Origin: CALMKX01 sp036274895
GTDB taxonomy: Bacteria > Acidobacteriota > Thermoanaerobaculia > Multivoradales > SZUA-115
Direction of reading: 5' to 3'
Assembly: GCA_036274895.1 (NCBI GenBank)
Contig: DASUEU010000038.1
Coordinates: 62,001 to 126,000 of the forward strand
DNA length: 64,000 nt
Shown here: in pieces, positions 33,927 through 43,091 of the stretch
Position numbering within the stretch: the stretch's first letter is position 1
Layout of the letters: every line of letters starts with the position of its first letter
Notes under the pieces: model-generated
Told to the model about the DNA's origin: nothing
Databases searched by the model: none
What the model saw: only the letters and a program-made list of their open reading frames with translations
Position numbers and translations under genes: made by a program

Positions 33927-34966
33927 GAGCCCCCTCCTGCGCCCGCCTTCAGGATGCGGGCCTCTTCGCTGTGCAAACGTGCGACGTTCTCGGCGATCTT
34001 CTCGTGCAGACCGAGACTGCTGAACTCGAGGGCCCGGTGGATGGCGGTCTGGATCGCCCGCGCTCCCGAGCGGCCGTGGGCGATGAAGCAGCCCCCCGCC
34101 ACACCCAGCAGCGGCGCCCCGCCGTACTCCCGGTAGTCGGTGCGCTGGCGCAGGCGACGGAACGCGCCGCGCGCGAGCAGGCCGCCCAGGCGGCTGACGA
34201 TGCCCTTCTCCATCTCCTCACGCAGCATGGCCGCCAGCAGGCCCGCCACCGACTCGGCGGCCTTGAGCAGCACGTTGCCCACGAAGCCGTCGCAAACGAC
34301 CACGTCGGCCGTGCCTTCGAAGACGTCCCGCCCTTCGACATTGCCGATGAAGTTGAGCCCGGTCGTTTCCAGGGCGCGAAAGACCTGGCGGGTGAACTCC
34401 GTGCCCTTGGAGGCTTCCTCTCCGATCGAGAGCAGACCGATGCGCGGTTTCTCGGTGCCCAGCATCTCTTGGGCGTAGAAGTGGCCCATGACGGCAAACT
34501 CGCGCAGGTGGGAGAGCTTGACCTCGACGTTGGCGCCCACGTCGAGCAGCACGGTGCGGCCGTGGGCGTTGGGCAGGATGGCCGCCAGTGCCGGGCGATC
34601 GACCCCGGGGATGGTGCCCAGGACCAGCTTGGCGGCGATCATCACCGCCCCGGTGTTGCCCGCCGAGACCATCGCCTGGGCCTTGCCATCGCGCACCAGC
34701 TCCGCAGCGATGGCGATCGAGGAGCGCCGCTTCTTGCGGATGGGCGTGATCGCCGGCTCGTCCATGCCGACCACCTCGGGGGCGTGCTCGACCTCGAGGG
34801 TGGGCGGCGGGGTCTTGCCGAGCCGAGCGAGGTAGAGCTCGACGGTCTCGCGGTCGCCGACCAGCACGACGTTGATGCCGTCCTCGCGAGCGGCGCGCCA
34901 AGCCCCCTCCACGATGGCACGGGGCGCAAAGTCCCCGCCCATGGCGTCGACGGCGATTTTGATCAT
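33923..34966 (-). CDS. plsX: Phosphate acyltransferase
   Basis: A 347-residue enzyme making acyl-phosphate from acyl-ACP for phospholipid synthesis. IKIAVDAMGGDFAPRAIVEGA at the N terminus, AGNTGAVMIAAKLVLG and DVGANVEVK are diagnostic. The ATG at 34966 is preferred over an in-frame one nine codons upstream because homologues start with IAVDAMGGD. It follows rpmF by 33 nt. In most bacteria fabH sits between plsX and fabD; here fabD overlaps plsX directly, so fabH is missing from the cluster. Confidence 0.96.
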   Translation of the reverse strand: MIKIAVDAMGGDFAPRAIVEGAWRAAREDGINVVLVGDRETVELYLARLGKTPPPTLEVEHAPEVVGMDEPAITPIRKKRRSSIAIAAELVRDGKAQAMVSAGNTGAVMIAAKLVLGTIPGVDRPALAAILPNAHGRTVLLDVGANVEVKLSHLREFAVMGHFYAQEMLGTEKPRIGLLSIGEEASKGTEFTRQVFRALETTGLNFIGNVEGRDVFEGTADVVVCDGFVGNVLLKAAESVAGLLAAMLREEMEKGIVSRLGGLLARGAFRRLRQRTDYREYGGAPLLGVAGGCFIAHGRSGARAIQTAIHRALEFSSLGLHEKIAENVARLHSEEARILKAGAGGGS

Positions 34967-34999
34967 CGGGCGGTGCGGCCGAGCTCCGGCCACCGGGTG

Positions 35000-35185
35000 C
35001 TACAAGCTTTCCTTGCCCTCGACGATGGTGCGGCCGCGGTAGTCACCGCAGGAAGGACAGGCCCGGTGGGGCAGCTTGGCCTCGCCGCAGCGTGGGCAGA
35101 CGGACTTGCTGGGCTGGGCGAGAGCGTCATGGGCGCGCCGCTTGTCGCGGCGGGCCTTCGAGTGGCGTCGCTTGGGGTTCGGCAT
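35000..35185 (-). CDS. rpmF: 50S ribosomal protein L32
   Basis: A 61-residue basic protein. MPNPKRRHSKARRDKRRAHD is the standard L32 N terminus, and C30-x2-C33 with C43-x2-C46 form the zinc-binding (C+) version. It is encoded between the DUF177 gene and plsX, the conserved order. Confidence 0.97.
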   Translation of the reverse strand: MPNPKRRHSKARRDKRRAHDALAQPSKSVCPRCGEAKLPHRACPSCGDYRGRTIVEGKESL

Positions 35186-35217
35186 GGTTCCTCGACAAAA
35201 GCGGGATGGTCGATGAC

Positions 35218-35739
35218 TTAGAGCCGGTCCCGCAGGGCGGCGAGAGCGGCCCAGCGCGGATCGGTGGTTTCGGTCTGACAGCCACAGGCGCCGGCAGAGA
35301 GGTCGGCGCCGCAGGTCGGGCAGAAGCCCGGGCAGTCGGGTCGGCACAGGGGTTTCATCGGCAGGCCCAGCTGGACCTGCTCGAAGGCGAGCGGTCCGGT
35401 ATCCAGCACCTCGTTCTCCACGTACAGCACGCCCAGGTCCTCGGCATCGAGTGTGTGGTCGGAGGAGCCCACCGGGGGCTTGCCTTCCTCGACCAGCAAG
35501 TCCAGCTGCTCGGCGACCGGCTCGACGTACTCCTTGAGGCAACGGTCGCACACCAGGGTCTGCTCATACTCCAGCTCGGCACGCAGCAGCAGACCCTTCT
35601 CCAGCCGCGTCAAGCGGCCGACCAGCACTACCGGCGAGAGCTTCGCCAGCTCTTCACGATCGATCTCGTCCAGGCTGAAGGAGAGGCTCTCGCGCCAGGT
35701 GAAGGGCTCGTCCCGAATCTGGTCCAACCGGATCTTCAT
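35218..35739 (-). CDS. YceD/DUF177 family protein
   Basis: A 173-residue protein with the CDRC motif (LVCDRCLKEYVEPV) of the family and an extra C-terminal Cys cluster (CRPDCPGFCPTCGADLSAGACGC), a likely zinc knuckle. The family is almost always encoded next to rpmF and has been linked to 23S rRNA accumulation in E. coli and plants. It is the first gene of the fatty-acid operon. TTTAGCT upstream at about 35780 is a possible -10. Confidence 0.9.
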   Translation of the reverse strand: MKIRLDQIRDEPFTWRESLSFSLDEIDREELAKLSPVVLVGRLTRLEKGLLLRAELEYEQTLVCDRCLKEYVEPVAEQLDLLVEEGKPPVGSSDHTLDAEDLGVLYVENEVLDTGPLAFEQVQLGLPMKPLCRPDCPGFCPTCGADLSAGACGCQTETTDPRWAALAALRDRL

Positions 35740-35825
35740 GAAGGGGCCCTTCCCGTCCCGAGCTAAACGGCGAGGTTACGCGAAGGGGGGCGGAGAGGTC
35801 AAATGCAGAAGCGTCATTCCGCGGC

Positions 35826-35866
35826 GAGAGCGGGGCCCCGGAGCGCCTGGCTCCGAGGCCCCTCTC
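35826..35866 (-). terminator. Long hairpin downstream of the LamG gene
   Basis: Nested arms GAGAG/CTCTC, GGGGCC/GGCCCC and CGGAG/CTCCG form an imperfect stem about 16 bp long, 13 nt after the LamG-protein stop. No U-run follows, so it may act as an RNA 3'-end stabiliser rather than an intrinsic terminator. Confidence 0.5.
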
Positions 35867-35878
35867 GTCGGCGAAACC

Positions 35879-37207
35879 TCAGCGCGGCTTGCACTTGCCG
35901 GCGGCGCCGGCGTCGAAGATCGACTGGATCTCCGCCTGGGTCAGGGCCCGCTCGAAGACCTCGACCTCGTCGATGATGCCGTCGAAGTGGTGGCCGAAGT
36001 CGCCTCGGCCGATTCGCCACTCGTTGCCCGTATAGGAGTAGTTGGCGGTGTAGTAGGTGTAGACCGTGACCAGCTGGCCGTTGACGTAGAAGCGGAACTC
36101 GCCGGCGTTGTTGTCGGCCACCACCGCCACGTGACTCCAGGTGCCGGCGGCGATGTTGGCGCCGTTCGACAGGGGGGCGAAGGAGAGGGGGTTGGGCTGG
36201 AAGACCAGCCGCAGCTCGTCGCCCTCGAGCCACAGTTCATACAGGTAAGAGCCGAAGCTCACGATGGCCTGGCCGCCGCTGTCGAGGGTCTCGGGGAAGA
36301 TCCAGGCGTCCAGGGTCAGGTTGACGTAGTCGTGGGCCGAGGCCGCCGGGGCGATCACCCCGTCGTTGACGCCGTCGAAGGCCAGGCCTCCCGCCACTTT
36401 GCCCGGAGTGGGAACCGGCCCGTTCTGGTGCGCGCCGTTGTTGCCACCGGCGATGTCCGCAGCGCCTACACCGCTGGTCTCGTCGAGGGGCCACCAAGCC
36501 TTCATCACCGGCGGCGGCGTGGCGCAGGTCAGCTCACAGTTGCAGTCCAGCTCGGCCCCCGAGCACATCACCAGGGAGATCGGGTGCTCGGGGATGTAGC
36601 ACACCGGCGCCGGGCAGTGGCTGCCTTCGCACCAGCTGCCGCCCACGCATTCGCCCAGGCCGCAAGCGGGGTCCATCAGGTCACAGCGGCAGGCCACCTG
36701 GGAGATCGGTGCCGAAGGCGCGTAGCACTGGCAGTCGTCGCAGTAGCTGTCGCCCACGCAGTAGCCCGGGCCGCAGTCTTTCTTGATCCGGCAGTCGTCG
36801 CCCAGCTCGGCGCCCTGGCAGAGCACCTGGGAGATGGGGTGCTCGGGGATGTAGCACACCGGCGCCGGGCAGTTGCCGCCCTCGCACCAACTGTCGCCCA
36901 CACACTCTCCCAGGCCACACAGGGGATCCGCGAGCCGGCACTGGCAGAAGGCCCGCGAGATGTCGGTCCAGGGCGCGTAGCAGAGGCAGTCATCACAGAA
37001 GCTGTCGCCGATGCAGACCCCCGGCCCGCAGCCCACGCGCGGCTGCTCCAGCTCCCAGCTGCGCTGCATCACGATCAAGTCGCCGCCGAGCGGCTTGCCC
37101 GGGTTGCTCCAGGCCTTGGCCGTGGGCAGCCCGTGCGCCAGCGCCGGCACCAGCAGCCCGAGAACCATCCAACACAGAAGGATCCGACTCCACCGCACGG
37201 AGGGCAT
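35879..37207 (-). CDS. Secreted Cys-rich repeat plus LamG (concanavalin-like) protein
   Basis: A 442-residue protein with a signal peptide (ILLCWMVLGLLVPALAHG). Residues about 58-225 are four Cys-rich modules in an A-B-A-B order. A reads CGPGVCIGDSFCDDCLCYAP; B reads CGLGECVGDSWCEGGNCPAPVC followed by YIPEHPIS. The second A and B (CGPGYCVGDSYCDDCQCYAP and CGLGECVGGSWCEGSHCPAPVC) are close copies. Residues about 235-440 are a LamG/concanavalin-A-like jelly roll (AWWPLDETSGVGAADIAGGNNG, then GGLAFDGVNDGVI, TWSHVAVVADNNAGEFRFYVNG and GIIDEVEVFERALTQAEIQSIF). An extracellular binding role is likely; the Cys modules are unfamiliar to me. Divergent from the next gene. Confidence 0.8.
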   Translation of the reverse strand: MPSVRWSRILLCWMVLGLLVPALAHGLPTAKAWSNPGKPLGGDLIVMQRSWELEQPRVGCGPGVCIGDSFCDDCLCYAPWTDISRAFCQCRLADPLCGLGECVGDSWCEGGNCPAPVCYIPEHPISQVLCQGAELGDDCRIKKDCGPGYCVGDSYCDDCQCYAPSAPISQVACRCDLMDPACGLGECVGGSWCEGSHCPAPVCYIPEHPISLVMCSGAELDCNCELTCATPPPVMKAWWPLDETSGVGAADIAGGNNGAHQNGPVPTPGKVAGGLAFDGVNDGVIAPAASAHDYVNLTLDAWIFPETLDSGGQAIVSFGSYLYELWLEGDELRLVFQPNPLSFAPLSNGANIAAGTWSHVAVVADNNAGEFRFYVNGQLVTVYTYYTANYSYTGNEWRIGRGDFGHHFDGIIDEVEVFERALTQAEIQSIFDAGAAGKCKPR

Positions 37208-37427
37208 GGCCTCGCTCCTCTCTCGATGCCGGAGGGCATCAGACGTTCAAGAGATGAAGAGAAGAATTCGCTACTCGCGATTCCTGCGTGGACGATAGCA
37301 CTGATTACTGGCCCTGATCGACGCCCTGGTGAAACCCGAGGCCGAGTGAGGGAAGAGAGGGGCGAGCCGCGTTCCACTCGCTAGCAGACCTGACAATCTC
37401 GAACCTCTAACGAACGGAACAGACGAA

Positions 37428-40373
37428 ATGACCCGACACTCCACCACTTTGCTCTCGCTGATCTTCCTCCTCTGGCCTTTGGTCGGATCCGCAGCCCCTG
37501 CCCCGGACCCACCGGCGGAGCTCGGCCGCAAGCTCGGGAGCCTCGAGCAGGCCACGCGCCGGACGGCGGCTCAGGCCGAGCAGGCCCTGCTGGCGGGCGC
37601 CGCAGTGCCCGAAAGGACGTTCGACCGGCTCGAGCACCTGCGCCGACGGCAGCGCCGGCTGGAGGCCGAGGCCCACGCCTCCCAGGCCCCGGACCGCAAC
37701 CAACTCTTCCAGCGCGCCCGGGTGGCTCGCTACCGCCTGGCGGATCTCGAACGAGGGTTGCGCACCGGCTCGACCGCGATGCTCCAGCAATTGGGGCACC
37801 CCCGCCCGAGGGTAGCTCCGGTGGGCGGCTTCGGCTGGATCAGCGGCACGCTGACCAACACCCGCACGGGAGCGCCGATCCCGTATGCGGGCTACGTCAA
37901 CGCTTTCAACTCCACGGGTACCTTCGTCGACTATGGCTACGTCTACTCGGACGGGACCTATCAGACCTACGGGCTCCCGCCTGGTACCTACTACCTCGTG
38001 ACCTCGGTCTACGGCAGCTTCGTCGACGAGCTCTACGACAACATCTCCTGCCCGGGAGGCGCCGGCGCGGGCTGTATGCCGACCTCGGGCAGCCCGGTGG
38101 TAGTGACGGACGGCTCGGTCACCGCCAACGTCGACTTCGCCCTCACTCCCGAAGGGATCATCGCCGGCCGCCTACGGGACGAGACCACCAGTGCGCCGAT
38201 TCCCGGTCAATACGTCGAGGTGGCAGACAGCAACGGTTCCGCCCTCGGCTACACGCAGACCGACTCCGCCGGGCGCTATCAACTGGGCGGCCTCGCCACC
38301 GGCGACTACTTCGTCTACACCAGCACCTACACCCACCTCGACGAGGTCTACGACGATCAGCCCTGCCTGCCCTTCTGCAACGTCACGGCAGGGACCCCGG
38401 TGCACGCGGCCCTCGGCACCCTGACCAGTGGCATCGACTTCGAGCTGGTCTCCTACGGAATCATCTCCGGCACGGTCACCCACGAGGCTTCGGGCCTGCC
38501 GGTGAGCGACATCGAGATCGAGATCTACAGCAGCGCGGGCTACTGGGTCGACTACGCCTACTCCGCGGCCGACGGTTCCTATTCGATCGGCGGGCTCGCG
38601 GCCGGCAGCCACTTCGCCCGCACCTACGACTACGACGACGAGTACCTCGACGAGCTGTACGACAACTTGCCCTGCGCCTCCGGCTGCACGGTGACGAGCG
38701 GCACACCGATCAACGTCGCTCTCGGCTCCGAGACCGGCGGTATCGACTTCGCTCTGCAGCGCAGCGGGCGCATCACCGGCCGCCTGACCGACGCCCTGAG
38801 CGGCGCGCCGATCGATGACGCCTACATCTGGGCATCCCAACCCGGTGGCGGTGGCGGCAGCGACTACACAGACTCCAACGGCGTCTACACGATCAGAGGT
38901 CTGGTGCCCGGCAACCACACCGTGACCACCTCGACCTACGAGCACCAGAACGAGGTGTACGACGACCTCCCTTGCACCCCCAGCTGTCCCACGAGCGGCA
39001 CTCCCGTGCCGGTCGCCCTCGATCAGCTCACCTCCGGCATCGACTTCGCCCTGGAGCACCTGGGTTGGATCTCGGGGCGTGTCACCGAGGAGGCGAGCGG
39101 GGCAGGGATCCCCTCCGTCTACGTCCGGGCTTACCGATCGAGTGGCAGCTTCGCGGACAGCACGTACACCGATGCCTCCGGAAACTATCGCTTCCCGGGG
39201 CTCTCCACGGGCGACTACTTCGTTGTCACCGAGTCCAGCCACCACCTCGACGAGCTCTATGACGACCTGCCCTGCGAGCCCTCCTGCATCGCCACCACGG
39301 GCACCTCGATTCCGGTCACCCTCGGCAACGAGACGACGGGGATCGACTTCGCCCTGCGCCGCCTCGGAAAGATCTCGGGGCGTGTCACGGAGGAGGGCAC
39401 CGGCGTACCGCTCGGTAGCCAAGCCGTCTTTGCCTACGATGCCGACGGCATCTCTCGAGGCTCCGGCTACACCGACTCGACGGGTGGCTACCAGATCGAT
39501 CAACTGGTTCCGGGCAACTACTTCGTCGTCACCGCGACCTCGGTGCACCGCGACGAGGTATGGAACGACATCCTCTGTTCGCCCAGCTGCAACCCCACGA
39601 TCGGAACCCCCGTGCCGGTGGCGATCGACAGCATGGTCACCGGCATCGACTTCGCCCTCGCCCGGCTGGGGAGCGTCGAGGGCAGGGTTCTCGACTCCAT
39701 CACCGGCCTTCCTCTCTACGATGCCTTCGTGAGCCTCCGCAACGCCGCCGGCACGAGCCTGCGGTACGACTACACGGACTCCCAGGGTCGCTATCAGCTT
39801 GCCGGCGTGGATCCGGGCAGCTACTACCTGATGGCCGAGGAGTACCGCTTCGAGACCCGCCTCTACCCCAACGTCCCCTGTCCGGGCGGCCCTCCCTCCG
39901 GGTGCACGGTCACCAACGGCACGCCAGTCACCGTGGTTCTCGGAGCAACCACGTCGGGGATCGACCTCTCCCTGCCCTTCGTCGGGCCGGGAATCGCCGG
40001 GCACGTCTGGGCCCAGGGCTCGGACCAGCCCCTCGCCGGGGTGGCGATCGACGTCTGGAATCAGGATGGCAGCTACGAGGGCACGGTGCTGACCGACGCC
40101 ACCGGCTACTTCCGGTTCTACTCCTACGGCGGCTACACCTACCACCTCTCCACCGACGCCGGCCTCGGCGGCCTCGACGAGGTCTGGGACAACGTCCCCT
40201 GCCCCGCTGGACCAGCCTTCCTCGGGCTCTGTGACCCCACCGCGGGCACGCCCCTGGTCATGGGCTACGATCCGCCCTATCCCCTCGCCACCGACTTCAT
40301 CCTCTCGGTCAACCCGATCTTCGCGGACGGCTTCGAGAGCGGCGACCTCTCTGCCTGGACGGTTTTCCCCTGA
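37428..40373 (+). CDS. Large secreted protein with eight carboxypeptidase-regulatory-like repeats
   Basis: A 981-residue protein with a signal peptide (TTLLSLIFLLWPLVGSAAP) and an Ala/Arg-rich coiled segment (about 30-125). Eight beta-sandwich repeats of about 100 residues follow, each with the pattern I-S-G-R-V-T-x-E-x2-G-x-P-I, Y-T-D-x2-G-x-Y-x2-x-G-L, G-x-Y-F-V, H-x-D-E-L-Y-D-D-x-P-C and G-I-D-F-A-L. Each repeat keeps a Cys pair in its DLPC-x3-C loop (for example LPCASGCTVTSGTPINVALG), so disulphides are likely. The C terminus is NPIFADGFESGDLSAWTVFP, a short motif also seen, diverged, at the end of the TSP3 protein encoded at 43092. A surface fibre or adhesin is inferred. It ends at a strong terminator. 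Confidence 0.85.
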   Translation: MTRHSTTLLSLIFLLWPLVGSAAPAPDPPAELGRKLGSLEQATRRTAAQAEQALLAGAAVPERTFDRLEHLRRRQRRLEAEAHASQAPDRNQLFQRARVARYRLADLERGLRTGSTAMLQQLGHPRPRVAPVGGFGWISGTLTNTRTGAPIPYAGYVNAFNSTGTFVDYGYVYSDGTYQTYGLPPGTYYLVTSVYGSFVDELYDNISCPGGAGAGCMPTSGSPVVVTDGSVTANVDFALTPEGIIAGRLRDETTSAPIPGQYVEVADSNGSALGYTQTDSAGRYQLGGLATGDYFVYTSTYTHLDEVYDDQPCLPFCNVTAGTPVHAALGTLTSGIDFELVSYGIISGTVTHEASGLPVSDIEIEIYSSAGYWVDYAYSAADGSYSIGGLAAGSHFARTYDYDDEYLDELYDNLPCASGCTVTSGTPINVALGSETGGIDFALQRSGRITGRLTDALSGAPIDDAYIWASQPGGGGGSDYTDSNGVYTIRGLVPGNHTVTTSTYEHQNEVYDDLPCTPSCPTSGTPVPVALDQLTSGIDFALEHLGWISGRVTEEASGAGIPSVYVRAYRSSGSFADSTYTDASGNYRFPGLSTGDYFVVTESSHHLDELYDDLPCEPSCIATTGTSIPVTLGNETTGIDFALRRLGKISGRVTEEGTGVPLGSQAVFAYDADGISRGSGYTDSTGGYQIDQLVPGNYFVVTATSVHRDEVWNDILCSPSCNPTIGTPVPVAIDSMVTGIDFALARLGSVEGRVLDSITGLPLYDAFVSLRNAAGTSLRYDYTDSQGRYQLAGVDPGSYYLMAEEYRFETRLYPNVPCPGGPPSGCTVTNGTPVTVVLGATTSGIDLSLPFVGPGIAGHVWAQGSDQPLAGVAIDVWNQDGSYEGTVLTDATGYFRFYSYGGYTYHLSTDAGLGGLDEVWDNVPCPAGPAFLGLCDPTAGTPLVMGYDPPYPLATDFILSVNPIFADGFESGDLSAWTVFP

Positions 40374-40420
40374 GGGTGAGGGAAAACCGCCCCCGTGTCC
40401 GTCTAACTAGAAAAGGAACC

Positions 40421-40442
40421 GGCCCCGCCGTCCGGCGGGGCC
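40421..40442. terminator. GC-rich hairpin, possibly bidirectional terminator
   Basis: GGCCCCGCC, loop of 4, GGCGGGGCC, a perfect 9-bp stem. On the minus strand it is followed by GGTTCCTTTTC, so it can end the TonB receptor transcript. Confidence 0.65.
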
Positions 40443-40453
40443 GCTCCAGGTAC

Positions 40454-40490
40454 GGGCGCGGGGGTGGTCCCTCTCGCGCCCTCTTTTTTT
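40454..40490 (+). terminator. Intrinsic terminator of the repeat-protein gene
   Basis: GGGCGCG, 14-nt loop, CGCGCCC, then TCTTTTTTT (40482-40490), 81 nt after the stop. Confidence 0.8.
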
Positions 40491-40503
40491 GCCTCGCGGT
40501 CGT

Positions 40504-42948
40504 CTACCAGGTGTAGCCCATGTGCACCAGGGCCCGACGGCCGATCAGGTCGCCGCCGAAGGCTTCCCAATGCTCATTGTTGGTGACGTTGGCGACGGAG
40601 GCGCCGACCTTGAAGGCAGGCGTGAGCGCGTAGTTGAAGCCCAGGTCCGCCGTGTAGTAGTCGCGCACCTGGCCCTGGAAGGGGCCCACCACCCAGCGGA
40701 ACTCATCGGACCACCGGAAGCCGAGCGTCGCGTCGAGCTTCTTGCCCACATAGGTCACGCCGACCGAGAACTTGTGCGCGGGGGAGTTGGGGATCAGGAT
40801 CTGCTCGAGACCCGGGATCGGATCCTGAATCTCGAAGTCGAACCACGAATAGGCCAGCTGGTAGCGCCAGCCGCCGTGGCCGAAGACGTTGAGACCGAGG
40901 TCCAGGCCCTCGGTGTCCACCTGGCCGAAGTTGGTGTAGGAACGGGCGGCCAAGATCGGCCGGCCGTCGACGTTGTTCGACAGGATGGCGAAGGTCGCGG
41001 CCGGCAGCCGCGCCCGCAGGGTGTTGAGCAACAGCATCTGGGCCGCCGCCGGCAGGGTTGAAGGCGGCGCGTAGGCGCCGAAGTTCGGGTTCACCCGGCC
41101 GAGCACGGTGCCGACGTTGGGCACCAGGTCGGTGATGAAGTTCTCGTTCTCGCTCTGGTAGTACTCGACGGTGAGGAACGCCTTCTGGCTGAGGATGCCG
41201 GTATAGCCCACCTCGATGGTTTTGGTCTCCTCGACCTCGAGGTCCTTGTTGCCGAGGGCCAGCACCGGCACCGGCGAGCCGAAGCCGCAGTCGACACCGA
41301 ACTGCCGGCAGATCGGCTCGAAGGCCGAGAGGTTGGCCGGCGCGGCGACGTTGGCCTGGAGGTAGAACTCCGAGTAGTTGGCGACCTGGAAGGCCTCGTT
41401 GTACGAGAGCCGCAGGCCGTGGTTCGGCCGCACCTGCCAGACCAGAGAGCCCTTGGGCGAAAACTGCGAGTCGTGCAGCGAGCTGTCATCGAAGCGGCCG
41501 GCGACCACCAGCTTGAGAGACGAGGCGAGCTCGAAGTCGCCCTGGGCGTACAGGGCCGTGAAATCGGCGTCGATCGGCTCGAAGATCAGCGTCTGGCGGC
41601 CCTGGGGGTTGACCGAGTCGACCTCTTCCTCGCCGTAGGAGGCACCCGCCACCACCCGCGCCCGGCCACTCCAGAAGTCCCAGTTGGTCTGCGCCTCGAT
41701 CTGGAAGTTGGTGTCGTCGAGGTAGAGGGGAGTGTTCGACGCCAGGGCTCGCTGGTCCTCCGCTTTGCGGTTGTTCCAGTAACCCAGGAGGTTCAGGTGC
41801 GGCATGTTGTAGTTCACCCGCGCCCAGGGCCGTTCGACGTCGGTCAGCTGCACGCGGCCGATGCCGGTCTGGAACAGGGGGCCTTCGATCGTCGCGTAGC
41901 CGCCTTCCAGGGTCAGCAGGGACTCCCCGAAGTAGCGGTCCAGGCGCAGGCCGCCGAAGGCGATCTTGTTGTCGTTGACGATCACCAGACCGGTCGCTTC
42001 CTGCGGCAGGCAGTTGATGGCGGCCGCCGACGCGCAAGGCACCGAGTACTCGGCGGCACCGCGGCGGGACTCCGAGAAGTCGCCGCTGGTGTGGTAGCCA
42101 CCCAGGAGCTTCAGGTACCAGTCTCCGCCCAGGCCGGTCGCCCAGCGCAGATCGACGTTGCGGGTCGAAAGCTCGCCCACCGTGGCTCGCACCTCACCAC
42201 CCTGGCTGTCGCGCGGCGCCTTGGTGACGATGTTGAGCACGCCGGAGGAAGCGTTGGCGCCGTAGAGAGCGGCGCTCGGGCCGCGCACCAGCTCGGCGTT
42301 GGCGATGTCGTCCAGGGGGAACGACAGCGCCGCCCACTCCTGGGCGCCGAGGAACGGCACGGAGGGGTCGCGGCCGTCGATCAGCGTCGCCACGCGACGG
42401 TTGAGCGAGCTGTTGAAGCCGCGGGTGTTGAAGTTGAAGTCGTAGATACCGCTCTGCGTCACCTCGGCGCCGGGGGTGAACTCCAGCAGCTTCGGCAGCT
42501 GGCCGTGGGCGGCCTCGCGGTCGATCTGCTCGGCCGAGATCACCGTCACCGCGGCGGGAGCCTCGGTGATCTTCTCCGGGCGCCGGGAAGCCGAGGTCAC
42601 CGTGATCGCCTCGGCGAAGTAGGGCGACCAGTCGGTGGTCACGTCGAGGCGCGTGGCCTCGCCCGCTTTGACCTCCGCCCGCTGCTCGGTCTGGCTGCCG
42701 CTCAGGTTCGAGAAGACCACCGTGTAGGAGCCGGCCGGCACGTCGTCGAAGCGATAGGAGCCGTCGCTGCCGCTCTCGGTGGTCCGGTCCAGCTCGACGA
42801 TCTGCACCACCACGAGCTCGAGACCGGCATCCTCCTGGCCGGAGATCCGACCCTCGAGAGTGCCGGTGCCCTGAGCGAGGGCGGGAGCGAGCGCCAGCAC
42901 GAGGCCGAGGCTCGCGAAGAGGAACGACGAAACAGCCTTCCTGGTCAT
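40504..42948 (-). CDS. TonB-dependent outer-membrane receptor with carboxypeptidase-like domain
   Basis: An 814-residue protein with a signal peptide (SSFLFASLGLVLALAPALAQ). A carboxypeptidase-regulatory domain (about 28-105, GTLEGRISGQEDAGLELVVV, YRFDDVPAGSYTVVFSN) precedes a plug (about 120-240: EKITEAPAAVTVISAEQIDR, IDGRDPSVPFL, LVRGPSAALYGANASSGVLNIVTK) and a barrel that closes with ALVHMGYTW. The plug matches classical siderophore/vitamin/saccharide receptors better than the Oar type at 12927. The substrate is unknown. No regulator is adjacent. Confidence 0.92.
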   Translation of the reverse strand: MTRKAVSSFLFASLGLVLALAPALAQGTGTLEGRISGQEDAGLELVVVQIVELDRTTESGSDGSYRFDDVPAGSYTVVFSNLSGSQTEQRAEVKAGEATRLDVTTDWSPYFAEAITVTSASRRPEKITEAPAAVTVISAEQIDREAAHGQLPKLLEFTPGAEVTQSGIYDFNFNTRGFNSSLNRRVATLIDGRDPSVPFLGAQEWAALSFPLDDIANAELVRGPSAALYGANASSGVLNIVTKAPRDSQGGEVRATVGELSTRNVDLRWATGLGGDWYLKLLGGYHTSGDFSESRRGAAEYSVPCASAAAINCLPQEATGLVIVNDNKIAFGGLRLDRYFGESLLTLEGGYATIEGPLFQTGIGRVQLTDVERPWARVNYNMPHLNLLGYWNNRKAEDQRALASNTPLYLDDTNFQIEAQTNWDFWSGRARVVAGASYGEEEVDSVNPQGRQTLIFEPIDADFTALYAQGDFELASSLKLVVAGRFDDSSLHDSQFSPKGSLVWQVRPNHGLRLSYNEAFQVANYSEFYLQANVAAPANLSAFEPICRQFGVDCGFGSPVPVLALGNKDLEVEETKTIEVGYTGILSQKAFLTVEYYQSENENFITDLVPNVGTVLGRVNPNFGAYAPPSTLPAAAQMLLLNTLRARLPAATFAILSNNVDGRPILAARSYTNFGQVDTEGLDLGLNVFGHGGWRYQLAYSWFDFEIQDPIPGLEQILIPNSPAHKFSVGVTYVGKKLDATLGFRWSDEFRWVVGPFQGQVRDYYTADLGFNYALTPAFKVGASVANVTNNEHWEAFGGDLIGRRALVHMGYTW

Positions 42949-42994
42949 GGATCCCTCCGCAGTGAGGAGCCCGGCGTCGTCCCCTGCTCGGGCC

Positions 42995-43016
42995 GGGGAG
43001 GCTCGCTAGCCTCCCC
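42995..43016. repeat. Perfect 9-bp hairpin in intergenic region
   Basis: GGGGAGGCT, loop CGCT, AGCCTCCCC. It lies between the TSP3-protein stop and the TonB receptor start on the minus strand. No U-run; it could terminate with Rho or protect the 3' end. Confidence 0.5.
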
Positions 43017-43091
43017 TTGGCCCGGCGCTGCGATCGACCGGATGCTCCGTGAAGAACTGGGGGCGATTCTGCTGCTGGCGCGTGACAAAGG

